From Verrucomicrobiota bacterium (lineage in GTDB: Bacteria > Verrucomicrobiota > Verrucomicrobiia > Limisphaerales > SIBE01), in assembly GCA_016209525.1 (NCBI GenBank), contig JACQWK010000696.1:1-40048 (forward strand): 40,048 nucleotides of DNA. Reading direction: 5' to 3'. Shown here one piece after another: positions 31,177-40,043 of this stretch (position 1 is its first letter; the number at the start of each line of letters is the position of its first letter). The position numbers were made by a program, and so were the translations under genes. The notes below the pieces were generated by a model. It saw nothing but the letters and a program-made list of their open reading frames with translations, was not told where the DNA came from and did not search any database.

Positions 31177-34150
31177 GCGCAAAAACCATATCCGTGACAA
31201 ACCGCTTGAACGATTCGTTTTGGACATACTGCTTGTAAACTTCCGTGTCGTCCTTGAGCAATGAGAGCATTACTCGCGCAAGAGCCTTGTCATGCTCAAT
31301 GCGCGCGGTGTTCGGCGTGTTCTGTTTCGCGTTCTGGTAAGCCGTATCTGCCGCGACTTTCGGTGCTACATCGTCGCGTATGCGCTTCGCCACCCGATCC
31401 GCATCGGTAAACAACGTGCCAAACTGGTCATTGAACGCCTTCAAAATGTTGCTCAGGCGGTCCAATTCCGGTTCGGCTTTCCGTCCGCCGCCGCTCGTCC
31501 GCACCGGTTCGATCTCCGCGTCCTCGTCTGGCAGGAGAATCTTCATCGCGACCTTCTTCTCCACGCGGTAGCTATCCATGTCTATCGCTTCGAGGATGCC
31601 CTTCGATAAATCCTCGTCCACCGGCGCGGGCAGTTTGGGTACGAGGAACGTCAGGAAAATGGAAAGCTTCTCCCACGCGACCACGTTGTAAGGCAACAGC
31701 GACGCGAGGAAATCGTAGGTGCGGGTGAATCCCTTGGCTTTGCCCTTGAAATCAACCTGCCCATTCTCGTCGAGCCGCTCCCGATAAACGGCGACACACG
31801 CATCGAGAATCGGATCGAGTTTGTCCCGCTCCGCGCCGTCGAGATAGAGCTTCACCAAGATTTCGATCTGCTCCGGCGAATAGACCTGATAACTGTCAAG
31901 CGCTGTCTTCAGGTCGTGCAACTTGTTTGGGTCGGTTTCCTCGCTCAAGACCGTCGCGCGATAGTAATCGGCAAACGCCTGCGCGATCGTTTCCGTGTTG
32001 TTTTGGAAATCAAGCACGAACACGTCGTGCTTCTGCGGGTGCGCCCGGTTGAGGCGGGAGAGCGTTTGCACCGCCTTGATCGCAGACAACGGTTTGTCCA
32101 CGTACATCGTGTGGAGCAGCGGCTCATCGTAGCCGGTCTGAAACTTGTCCGCGCAAATAAGGAAACGATACGGGCTTTCCTGGATTCTGTCGGCGATGTC
32201 GTTGCTGGGAAAACCATTCAACGACGCCTCGGTGACTTTTGCGCCGCCGTATTCATGCTCGCCCGAAAACGCGACGATGGCTTGATACGGGCCCTTGCGT
32301 TCGGTCAGATACTCCTTGAAGGCGTGGAAATACTGGATGGCCCGCTCAATGCCGCTGCAAACCACCATCGCCCGCGCCTGCCCGCCAATCTTGTTCAAAG
32401 CCAGCACTTGCTCGTGGAAATGGTCCACCATGATTTCCGCCTTCAACCGGATGGCGTGATCGTGGCTCTCGACATACTTGCGCAATTTCTTTTGCGCCCG
32501 CTTCGTGTCGAACTCCGGGTCGCCCTCGATCTTCTTCACCAGTTTGTAATAGCTGTCCACAGGCGTGTAGCTCTTGAGCACATCCAGGATGAAACCCTCC
32601 TGAATCGCCTGCTTCATTGTGTAGCTATGAAACGGCTTGTGCTTCACCTTCCCCTCAGCATCCGGCGGTAACGGCTCGCCAAACATCTCCAGCGTCTTGT
32701 TCTTGGGCGTGGCGGTGAAGGCGAAGTAGCTGGCGTTGGTCAACATCTTCCGCGCCTGCATCCGTTTCTCCAGCGCGTCGTTCACCGTGTCTTCGGGGTC
32801 GGCCAATGCCGCGCTGATGGCGGCGGAAGTCTTGCCGCCCTGGCTGCTGTGGGCCTCGTCAACGATGATGGCGAACGACCGGCCGGTCTCCTTCTCTATC
32901 TCATCGAGAATGAACGGGAACTTCTGCACCGTGCTGACGATGATCTTTTTGCCTTCCTGGATGAACCGCCGAAGGTCGCCGGAATGTTCCGCGTGGCCGA
33001 CCGTCGCGCCCACTTGCATGAACTGCTTGACCGTGCGTTGAATCTGGTCGTCCAGAATGCGCCGGTCGGTCACCACGACGATTGAATCAAAAATCTCGTT
33101 TCCGTCCTTTCGCAAGCCGACGAGTTGATGCGCCAGCCACGCGATGGAATTGGACTTGCCGCTGCCCGCAGAGTGCTGGACAAGGTAGCGCCTGCCCGCG
33201 CCGCGCGCGCCCACTTCGGCCAAGAGCTTGCGCACCAGGTCCAGTTGGTGAAAACGCGGGAACACCTGCCTGCGCTTTTTCCGGCCCGTCTTCGGGTTCT
33301 TCTCCTCGGTGATCTGCGCGTATCTCTCCAAGATGTTCGTCAGGCCGGCAGGCGTCAGGATTTCCTTCCAAAGATAATCGGTCTTCAGGCCGTCCGGGTT
33401 CGGCGGATTGCCCGCGCCGTCGTTCCAGCCCTTGTTGAACGGCAGAAACCACGAGCCCTTCCCGCGCAGTTCCGTACACATCATCACCTGCTGGTCGTCC
33501 ACCGCGAAACGGACGATGCACCGGCCAAACTCGAACAACCTCTCGCGCGGGTCACGGTCGCGCCGGTATTGCTCGACGGCGTCCTCGACCGTTTGTTTGG
33601 TCAGGCTGTTCTTCAACTCGAATGTCGCCACGGGCAGGCCGTTGATGAACAGGCACAAATCCAATGCCCGCTTCGTTTCGTCGGTGCTGTAGCGAAGCTG
33701 CCGGGTCACGCTGAAGCGGTTTTGCCGGAACAACACCGCCGCCTTCTCATTGCCGGGCGAGGGCGTGCCGTAGAACAAATCGAAATGCACCGCCCCGTGC
33801 TCCGCGCCTTTGCGCAGCAGGTCAATGACGCCGCGCTTGCCGATCTCGCTGGAGAGACGCGCGAGAAACTTAAGCAGGGCAATGTCCGACTTGTTCGAAT
33901 AATCGGCGATGCCGAGCTTCCGCAATTCCTCCGGCTGGGTTGCCTGAAAAAACGCAAAAAGCTGCGCCCTATCCAAGGCGTAGGCGCGGTCATAGTCTCT
34001 CGGCCAGCCCGCCAACCAACCCGTGCCGCCGGCGGCGGTGGGCGAAACCTCCTGCCACGCGTCCGGCACTGGCTCAAGCCCGGTGCGCCCGGTCATCGCT
34101 TGGAAGATGAGCGTCTCGAGACCTTTCTCAGTTGTGTCTGTTGGCGGCAT
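31163..34150 (-). CDS. hsdR: Type I restriction endonuclease subunit R
   Basis: 995 residues, full length for HsdR. The N-terminal nuclease domain carries the PD-(D/E)xK core, ending in VATFELKNSLTKQTVEDAVE (Glu-x-Lys near 177). The SF2 motor has Walker A QHSAGSGKSNSIAWLAHQL (about 322-330), DEAH box AIIVDEAHSSQGGKTS (about 428), SYFAFTATPKNKTLEMFGE and LICADKFQTGYDEPLLHTMY, then LSRLNRAHPQKHDVFVLDFQ, and a helical C-terminus that contacts the methylase. HsdR cuts and translocates only in complex with HsdM and HsdS. Both are broken here, so it should be inert alone. It is the last gene of the hsd unit, 12 bp after the DUF4411 gene. Confidence 0.93.
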   Translation of the reverse strand: MPPTDTTEKGLETLIFQAMTGRTGLEPVPDAWQEVSPTAAGGTGWLAGWPRDYDRAYALDRAQLFAFFQATQPEELRKLGIADYSNKSDIALLKFLARLSSEIGKRGVIDLLRKGAEHGAVHFDLFYGTPSPGNEKAAVLFRQNRFSVTRQLRYSTDETKRALDLCLFINGLPVATFELKNSLTKQTVEDAVEQYRRDRDPRERLFEFGRCIVRFAVDDQQVMMCTELRGKGSWFLPFNKGWNDGAGNPPNPDGLKTDYLWKEILTPAGLTNILERYAQITEEKNPKTGRKKRRQVFPRFHQLDLVRKLLAEVGARGAGRRYLVQHSAGSGKSNSIAWLAHQLVGLRKDGNEIFDSIVVVTDRRILDDQIQRTVKQFMQVGATVGHAEHSGDLRRFIQEGKKIIVSTVQKFPFILDEIEKETGRSFAIIVDEAHSSQGGKTSAAISAALADPEDTVNDALEKRMQARKMLTNASYFAFTATPKNKTLEMFGEPLPPDAEGKVKHKPFHSYTMKQAIQEGFILDVLKSYTPVDSYYKLVKKIEGDPEFDTKRAQKKLRKYVESHDHAIRLKAEIMVDHFHEQVLALNKIGGQARAMVVCSGIERAIQYFHAFKEYLTERKGPYQAIVAFSGEHEYGGAKVTEASLNGFPSNDIADRIQESPYRFLICADKFQTGYDEPLLHTMYVDKPLSAIKAVQTLSRLNRAHPQKHDVFVLDFQNNTETIAQAFADYYRATVLSEETDPNKLHDLKTALDSYQVYSPEQIEILVKLYLDGAERDKLDPILDACVAVYRERLDENGQVDFKGKAKGFTRTYDFLASLLPYNVVAWEKLSIFLTFLVPKLPAPVDEDLSKGILEAIDMDSYRVEKKVAMKILLPDEDAEIEPVRTSGGGRKAEPELDRLSNILKAFNDQFGTLFTDADRVAKRIRDDVAPKVAADTAYQNAKQNTPNTARIEHDKALARVMLSLLKDDTEVYKQYVQNESFKRFVTDMVFALTNA

Positions 34151-34162
34151 TGGTGCGAATAC

Positions 34163-34681
34163 TCACGGTTTCACCCAGCGAAAACTCGCTTTCAATTCCT
34201 TGAGCATGGCGAACGGATCAACGTATTCCACGCCAAACTTTTTGCAGACGTTCGGCAGCGGGACGCGTTTCTTGGCATCGGCGTTGAACTCTTCATGCGT
34301 TGCCACGACGTGGTGCGGATGCGCCTGAGCGTAGGCCGCCAGCCAGCCATCGGCGACCTGGGCGAACTCGGTTTTGGCTTCGAGTTTGAACTGCGGCTCG
34401 GTCTGCACCCACTGGACCATCGCGGCGAAGTTTGCCGCCACAACCGCATCGGCCGTTGACACGAACAACGTCTTCGGCGCTGAATTCTTGACCCACGCCT
34501 CCAGCGCGTCACCGGCGAGAATCTCATCTCGAACCCGGTCAATGCTGATGACTCGCCCCGCATGATGGTGGTGAATGACGCAATCCCAAAAGCCCGGGCA
34601 AATGTCGAACGCGTAGTGCCGCCGATGAGCTTGCACGAAGACGTTAGCGTCCAGCACGTAGATTGGCGGCGCGGCGCTCAT
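34163..34681 (-). CDS. DUF4411 family PIN-like protein (putative toxin)
   Basis: 172 residues from the ATG at 34681 (the frame opens at 34729, but that overlaps the upstream gene). It begins with the PIN-like motif PIYVLDANVFVQAHRRHYAF, continues with GRVISIDRVRDEILAGDALE, and has later acidic positions in HVVATHEEFNADAKKRVPLP and the end VCKKFGVEYVDPFAMLKELK. PIN-fold RNases use such Asp/Glu residues for metal. DUF4411 genes are often paired with XRE-ImmA/IrrE metallopeptidase genes in toxin-antitoxin-like modules, exactly as here, where the partner ends 7 bases upstream. An 11-bp tandem duplication (34681-34700) at the junction holds both the stop and the start. Confidence 0.82.
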   Translation of the reverse strand: MSAAPPIYVLDANVFVQAHRRHYAFDICPGFWDCVIHHHHAGRVISIDRVRDEILAGDALEAWVKNSAPKTLFVSTADAVVAANFAAMVQWVQTEPQFKLEAKTEFAQVADGWLAAYAQAHPHHVVATHEEFNADAKKRVPLPNVCKKFGVEYVDPFAMLKELKASFRWVKP

Positions 34682-34688
34682 CCCATTC

Positions 34689-35852
34689 TCATCCCATTCT
34701 AAACCCCAGCGTCTCCGCGAACCGGTCAAACGTGCTGCCGCTCAATCCAGTGAGGTGATACGCTTCGCGATAGAGCAACCGGCCTTCCTTGGCCGCGCGC
34801 ACCACCGCCGCGCCGAAACGCTGCCCCACACGGACATTCTGAGTGTTCCAGAAGTCTCCGCCCTTGCTCGCGCGGTGTTGCTTGCGCCGTTCGTCTTGCT
34901 GGTAGCCGCGGTAGAAATCGAAGAACTGATTCCGTGTCGCCAATCCCAAGTCCAACGCGCGGCGGGCGGCGACCGGCGTGCTGACTTTAAAACGGCTCGC
35001 CACGTATTGATATGGCTCTTCCGCCTGCCGCGCCGCCGGCCAACATTCTCTCAGTTCGCGCGCCGGAACTAAAAACTCCGCCGCCACCGCGTTGCACCAC
35101 TGCTCCACCCGATCCGGCGGCGGTTGCAACGCCTCGAAGTTCGAGACACCATCCTGCCCGATCCAGAGGTGCGCCAACTCGTGCGCGAAAGTGAACATCT
35201 GCGCCGCCTTGAAATCCGCGCCGTTGATGAAAACCAGCGGCGCGTAAGCGTCGCACAACACGAACCCGCGAAACTCATCCGGGTTCAATTTGCGATAGAC
35301 ATTGTTCCCCACGATTCCGTTGACCACGATCAAGACGCCCGCGGCCTCGATCTTCTGGCGTAGGTGCATCAGCGCTTCCGTCCACGTGTTCTCCTCGTTC
35401 GCCCAGCCTTCCGCAAAACCGAGCGTCTTGCGAACGTCCGTCGCGACCCGCTCTGGTTCGGTGTTCAAGTTCGCACTGCCGACGAAGGGCAATGGCGGTT
35501 CTCCTTCTTCGATGAGAAAATCCCGCATCCACGCCTGCCGGCGCTGCATGAGGTAAATCGTATCCAGTAGGTCCGGGCTGGGACGACGCAGGGGCGTATC
35601 GCCCACGGTGCGAAAGTCTGGAATTGGCAGCTTGTCTTCCAGAGGTTCAGCCAGATAGAGAAAGCCCTCCGGCGTGCGCGTTACGTGCGCCAGTTTCTTC
35701 GCCTGCGTGAAAGACAACTGGCCAGTCTGTTCCCATTCCTTCACCCGCGCCGCGGTGACGTTCCCGCCCACCTTCTTTGCCAAAGCCGCAGCGTCCAGGC
35801 CCGCGCGTTCGCGAGCCCACTGCAAAACTCTTGGTTTCAGATTCAAGTTCAT
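34689..35852 (-). CDS. XRE-type regulator fused to ImmA/IrrE metallopeptidase (putative antitoxin)
   Basis: 387 residues from the ATG at 35852. The N-terminal helix-turn-helix spans about 5-60 (AGLDAAALAKKVGGNVTAAR, VKEWEQTGQLSFTQAKKLAH). A linker follows, then a COG2856 ImmA/IrrE peptidase domain with zinc motif FTFAHELAHLWIG (His-Glu-x-x-His at about 223-227) and third-ligand region CNAVAAEFLVPARE, typical of the family. Fusions of this kind act as DNA-binding regulators removed or activated by proteolysis. The pairing with a DUF4411 PIN gene suggests that this is its antitoxin and repressor. It lies between hsdS (48 bp upstream) and the DUF4411 gene, inside the hsd operon. Confidence 0.88.
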   Translation of the reverse strand: MNLNLKPRVLQWARERAGLDAAALAKKVGGNVTAARVKEWEQTGQLSFTQAKKLAHVTRTPEGFLYLAEPLEDKLPIPDFRTVGDTPLRRPSPDLLDTIYLMQRRQAWMRDFLIEEGEPPLPFVGSANLNTEPERVATDVRKTLGFAEGWANEENTWTEALMHLRQKIEAAGVLIVVNGIVGNNVYRKLNPDEFRGFVLCDAYAPLVFINGADFKAAQMFTFAHELAHLWIGQDGVSNFEALQPPPDRVEQWCNAVAAEFLVPARELRECWPAARQAEEPYQYVASRFKVSTPVAARRALDLGLATRNQFFDFYRGYQQDERRKQHRASKGGDFWNTQNVRVGQRFGAAVVRAAKEGRLLYREAYHLTGLSGSTFDRFAETLGFRMG

Positions 35853-35900
35853 CGTCCGATTCAGCTTACAGGTTTGCCGTGGATACGCCAACGCCGGTAT

Positions 35901-37310
35901 TCAGTCCGCTTCAGCCGCCGCCGGTTCAGTCGCTTCATCGTTTTCCGCTTCATCGACTTCGGTTGGTTCGGCGGATTCGGGCGGAAGTTGGCGGGCGGCG
36001 GCGTGCACGTCCAGCTTGCCTGTCACCACGTCCGCCACCAGCCGCGTACGGTATTCCCGAAGCAAAGCGATTTCGCGCTCGGCGCGGGCGAGGGCGGATT
36101 CGAGGTTCCGAGTCTCAGTGCGCACGCGCTGAACCAAAGCTGCCTGCTCTTGCACTGGCGGAAGCCCCAACTTGAAACGTTTCAAGTCTTCGCAGGTGAG
36201 CGCGCCTTTTGTGCTGCCTGAATCTTCGCTCAAGATTCGCAAGGCTTGGTAGGCCGCACTCAGCGCCAGGTGCAGGAACTCAGCCGTAACAATCGGCGCT
36301 CGCGGTTTGATAAAGGCAAGGTGCTGATTGATGGTGGCCTCAAAGCCAAGGACGGCGGAGGTGCCTCGCGTCTTGCCCTGTCCGGTTATCGCCACAAGGA
36401 CGCTCCCCGCCGGGACTCGTGGCAGGTGGCATTCCTTCAGGGCGGTTTCTGTTACGAATTGGTCGGCGCTGTCGATAAACCCGCGGTTCACCTGCGAACT
36501 GTTTAGCCACGGGAAGGAGCCGCCGTTCCAATAGGCAGGTCTGGCGCGAGACGGCGTTGAGCCATTCCCGACACGAGCAAAGCGGCTGATTCGCCAAACT
36601 TCCCAATGCTTCGGAATGTCGCCGAGCCAGGAGATGCCGGAGGGTTTGAAGGGGACGGTGGAGTCAAGGCCGCGGGTGACGGCGCGATGGATGATAGCCT
36701 GCTACTGCTCGTTCAGCAGCGCCATCAGCTTCCGCTTCGCCCGAATCGCTCGCTCAATCCGTCCGTTCGCGTGGTCGAGGAACCGCACGATGGCGGCCTG
36801 TTCGTCTTCCGGTGGGAGCGGGAATGGCGCATGGAGAAAAGACTCATCCGTCAATTGCAGCCGCGAAGTCCATATGCCTTTGGAGCGAACTTGGAGTTCC
36901 CAATTGAACGGCGAAGATCGCACCAGTTCGTGAATGAAGCCCGGTATCGCTGGAGCATCGTGCCGCAGGCGATAGACACCGTAGGCGGAACTGACGATGC
37001 CGTGGTGTTGAGAGATACCAAGACCACCGCCCCACGCCCAGAGGCTGTGGATCACGAGATCGCCGGGCCAGCAGAGCTTGTAGCCTTTGTAAGACTCGGC
37101 TTTGAACATCGTGACATTCGCCGTCTTCCTCGGCACGACACCTCGCGCTGATGAAACCGTCAGGAGTTCTTCATTGCCTTCCGCTGAGCGCTTATCGATG
37201 CGCTCGAATATGGCTTTGCCGCGCTTCAGCCTCCAATGGCTGGGCATTGCACTAAGCCACGGCAGACCGGACTCCTTGTATTCCGGGTAAGGCTTGAGGC
37301 CGTCCATCAT
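35901..37310 (-). pseudogene. hsdS: Type I restriction specificity subunit HsdS, interrupted by one amber codon
   Basis: The frame from ATG 37310 (GGAGG eight bases ahead) encodes a two-TRD HsdS. The first half begins KPYPEYKESGLPWLSAMPSH and ends ERAIRAKRKLMALLNEQ; then TAG at 36704-36702 (codon 203). The same frame continues directly with QAIIHRAVTRGLDSTVPFKP, SGISWLGDIPKHWEVWRISR and the whole second TRD to 35901, without any other stop or shift. These flanking words are the classic central conserved region of HsdS, so one substitution is the only lesion. A GTG at 36491 could restart only part of TRD2. The C-terminus ends in an acidic tail (about 25 residues). A 202-residue half-S product could still be made and dimerise, but its methylase partner is also broken. 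Confidence 0.85.
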
Positions 37311-37336
37311 TTCGCGCCTCCGTTCATTTGGAGAAT

Positions 37337-37554
37337 CCCAACGGGATTCCGTCGCAAAGCCCAAGGTTGCGCCGTCTGCGGCGCTACCTTGGGTAAGAGG
37401 TTCAGATTTGAAACAACCCCAACGGGGTTGCGTCCTTCCGCGCATGAGTCGAACACGCAACCCCGTTGGGGTTGGACTAATAAACAAACACGTTCACCCA
37501 GGGTAGCTCGTTCCTCGCAACCCTGGGCTGAGTGGCGCAACGCCGTTGGCGTTG
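37337..37554. repeat. Nested inverted-repeat element between hsdM and hsdS
   Basis: Two arms of about 100 bp mirror each other. The innermost pair, CAACCCCAACGGGGTTGCG (37414-37432) and CGCAACCCCGTTGGGGTTG (37456-37474), is a perfect 19-bp inverted repeat, and each copy is itself palindromic. Outside lie matching hairpins CCCAAGGT/ACCTTGGG (37360-37393) and CCCAGGGT/ACCCTGGG (37497-37527), then CCCAACGGG (37337-37345) and CGCAACGCCGTTGGCGTTG (37536-37554). It fills the hsdM-hsdS gap and contains no gene. Confidence 0.8.
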
Positions 37555-37590
37555 AGAGGACACGACTCGCGGGCCTGACGCGAATGCTGT

Positions 37591-39299
37591 TCATTTCGCC
37601 CCTCCTTTCACAATCTCGCCGAGCAGGCCCTCGGTTTCCTTTTCCAGCGCCAGGATGTCGGCGCGGATTTCCTCCGGTGTGCGGAGCGGCTGCGGTTTGT
37701 AGAAGTGCCGGGTGAAGGAAATCTCGTACCCGATCTTGGTGGAGGATTCGTCAATCCACGCGTCGGGGGCGTAGGGCAGGACTTCGCGGCGGATGAACGC
37801 CTCGATCCTGCCGGGTTCGAGCCGCGGCACTTGCTCGGTGTCGCGCAGGTCGGGGTCGGGGTCGTATTCGACGATCATTTCCGGTTTGCCCCTCACCCCG
37901 GCCCTCTCCCCATCCGATGGGGCGAGGGAGTAGAGGCCGTGCAGCGGGTCGGCTTGCCGAGATTTTTGCGAAGCGGCTTGAACCATTGGGTGGCGTCAAT
38001 GAGCTGCATCTTGCCGCGGCGATGTTCGGGCTTGCGGTTGGACAGTACCCAAACGTAGGTGGCGATGCCGGTGTTGTAGAATAGGTTCAACGGCAGCGCG
38101 ACGATGGCTTCGAGCCAGTCGTTCTCAATGATCGAGCGGCGGATGTTGCTCTCGCCCTGGCCGGCGTCGCCGGTAAACAGCGACGACCCGTTGTGAACCT
38201 CGGCGATGCGGCTGCCGAGCTTGGTTCCATGGTTCATCTTCGCCACCAGGTTGGCGAGGAAGAGCATCTGGCCGTCGCTCGAGCGGGTCACGAGAGAAAG
38301 TTCCTCGCCGTTGTGCATCACCTTGAAACGCGGGTCGCGCATCCCGTCCTTGCCACCCATCGCTTCCAAATCCTTCTTCCAGCTTTTGCCGTGAGGCGGA
38401 GTGGAGAGCATGAAGTCGAACTCCATCGCCGGGACGGCGTCGTGCGAGAGCGTGGACCATTCCGCGCCGCCGACGATGTGGTCGGCGTTTTCGCCCTCGC
38501 CTTTCAGGAGCATGTCCGCCTTGCAGATGGCGTACGTCTCGGGATTGATTTCCTGGCCGTAGAGGTGGGTGACGATTTGTTTGCTCTGGCCGTTGGCGCG
38601 CTGCCGAAGGATTTCTTCTGCCACGGTCAACATTCCGCCCGTGCCCGCCGCACCGTCGTACAGCAGATAGGAGCCGGAGGGGATTTGTTCGGCGACGGGC
38701 AGGAAGATCAGGTTAGCCATGAGCTTCACGGCGTCGCGCGGCGTCCAGTGTTCGCCGGCTTCCTCATTGTTTTCCTCGTTGAACTTGCGGACGAGTTCCT
38801 CGAACACCGTGCCCATCGCGTGGTTGTCAATGCCGGCGGGGCTGAGATCAATCTCTGGATCGAGAAGCTTGGCGATGAGCGTGCCGAGGGCGTCAGCTTT
38901 CGCCAGCCGGGGCACGCAGTTGCGGAACTCGAAATTGGCCAGGATGTCCTGGACGTTGGGCGAAAACCCGTCGAGGTAATCCATGAAATCCTGCTGAAGC
39001 TGCTGCTGGCTGCCGCGAGATCTCAGGTCGCGGAAGGTGAACTTCGATGTGTTGTAGAACGATTGTTTTGCGGCGTCACAGAGCGCGGCCTTCTGCTCGG
39101 TGATTTTCGCCTTGTCGAGCATGTCGCGCGTTTCGAGCACCGCTTTCTTCGTCGGCTCAAGCACCGCGTCCAGCCGGCGCAGCACGCACATCGGCAGAAT
39201 CACGTCACGATATTTGCCGCGCACGAACACATCGCGCAGCACGTCGTCCGCGATGCCCCAGATGAACGAGACGATTTTGTTGTGCGTCGCTTGGTCCAT
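37591..39299 (-). pseudogene. hsdM: Type I methyltransferase subunit HsdM, deleted, frameshifted and with altered catalytic motif
   Basis: The frame from ATG 39299 gives a good HsdM N-domain and methylase domain: MDQATHNKIVSFIWGIADDV, AGEHWTPRDAVKLMANLIFL and SAM motif LYDGAAGTGGMLTVAEEIL. Motif IV, normally NPPY, reads STPPHGKSW here (Asn to Thr, Tyr to His), so catalysis should be lost. After FKPLRKNLGK the frame runs 18 odd residues into a stop at 37893. The authentic C-terminus continues in another frame: QADPLHGLY, then GKPEMIVEYDPDPDLRDTEQ and ETEGLLGEIVKGGAK, ending at 37591. About 100-200 residues that normally lie between NLGK and ADPL appear deleted at base ~37945, shifting the frame. 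A REP-like element (37889-37930) is inserted between GLY and GKPEM. Confidence 0.8.
37889..37930. repeat. REP-like element (CCCCTCACCCC family) inside the hsdM remnant
   Basis: Opens with CCCCTCACCCC (37889-37899) and contains CCCTCTCCCCATC and GATGGGGCGAGGG, which pair around a short loop. Related to the intergenic copy at 3622-3682, same strand orientation. In the downstream hsdM frame it is read in frame as about 14 residues (SLAPSDGERAGVRG) between GLY and GKPEM. In the upstream frame it supplies the stop at 37893-37895. Confidence 0.75.
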
Positions 39300-39628
39300 C
39301 CGATTGCAAAGGCTAGGCGAGCATCAATAGAACCGTGTCAAAGGCCAGTGACTCCAGCATGGTGCTGTGCTTTCCGCCACCGAAGCCGACTGGCCACGGT
39401 GACAAGCCGTTCGGGTAGGGTTTGCGGACAAATTCCTTGAGGCTTCGGCATACCATGGTTCCCATGAGGCGGTAAGTATGCCGATTCTCTGAGCCGTCTT
39501 CAAGAATCGCCTTCGCGGTGTTAAACAAATTTCAGACTTTGAATTCGAGAATCCCTGGTTCGGCCATTCGGGCGAGAGAACTTCCGTTGCTTAAGGCCCA
39601 CGCATGATTTCCGGCCGCTCTTCCGGTG
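39300..39628. other. Stretch without a supportable gene
   Basis: This stretch upstream of hsdM holds only a 71-codon minus-strand frame (39313-39528) with no recognisable text. No clear promoter boxes for hsdM, terminator or RNA gene was seen. The hsdM ATG at 39299 has no Shine-Dalgarno. Confidence 0.4.
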
Positions 39629-39973
39629 TCATCGACGGCCCGTCTTTCTTTTGATGCGGTAAGGAACGCTCTCTTCCTTGACGTAAAATCCGATTTCCTT
39701 GCGCGGCGTTTCCGACGGGGTCATCAGTTGATGGATGGCCTCAAAGATTGTCTGATTTTCCGAGGATGTCACAATTTGTGATATCCGCATGACCTCCTCG
39801 CGAGTGAGCGAAATAAAGGAAGTCCTCTGTCGATTCACCAACGCAGGACAGGTTTCCAGCCTGCCTTCTTTGGGGAATCTCAAAGTGAACTCGGAGGCAG
39901 GCAAGACGCCTTCCCTGCTTCTAAAACACGCTCTCTGAGTTGTTCGTTGATTGATTCGCCGCACACATTTCAT
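39629..39973 (-). CDS. Hypothetical protein, doubtful; N-terminal half overlaps a dispersed repeat
   Basis: 114 codons from an ATG at 39973. The C-terminal half (about 55-114) looks protein-like (LTREEVMRISQIVTSSENQT, IFEAIHQLMTPSETPRKEIG, FYVKEESVPYRIKRK). The N-terminal half is translated from a 23-bp inverted-repeat element (39844-39917) and is unlikely to be true protein. The real gene may start later, or this may be a remnant. No family recognised. It lies upstream of the hsd locus on the same strand with about 330 bp between. Confidence 0.3.
   Translation of the reverse strand: MKCVRRINQRTTQRACFRSREGVLPASEFTLRFPKEGRLETCPALVNRQRTSFISLTREEVMRISQIVTSSENQTIFEAIHQLMTPSETPRKEIGFYVKEESVPYRIKRKTGRR
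39844..39917. repeat. Inverted-repeat element with 23-bp arms
   Basis: CAGGACAGGTTTCCAGCCTG (start of 39844-39866) and the complement of 39895-39917 (CAGGGAAGGCGTCTTGCCTG) agree at most positions, including the shared GCCTGCCT end, and can form a fold-back with a 28-base loop. Confidence 0.55.
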
Positions 39974-40021
39974 GAAGAGAGCTTCCGAAATTCGAAAGTT
40001 GCGTAGCGCACCTGGGCTGGA

Positions 40022-40043
40022 GCGCCGGTCTCCGATCCGGCGC
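40022..40043. repeat. Short perfect hairpin at the window edge
   Basis: GCGCCGG (40022-40028) and CCGGCGC (40037-40043) are exact complements around TCTCCGAT. It resembles the other intergenic palindromes, but only this single copy is in view and the element may continue past the window. Confidence 0.5.

Noticed and set aside
36702..36704. Recoding (suppressed amber or pyrrolysine) in hsdS
   Set aside because: No supporting signal, and the neighbouring hsdM is broken too, so simple decay is the better reading.
39313..39528. 71-codon minus-strand frame upstream of hsdM
   Set aside because: No recognisable text, no ribosome site, and no neighbour logic; left as unassigned DNA.
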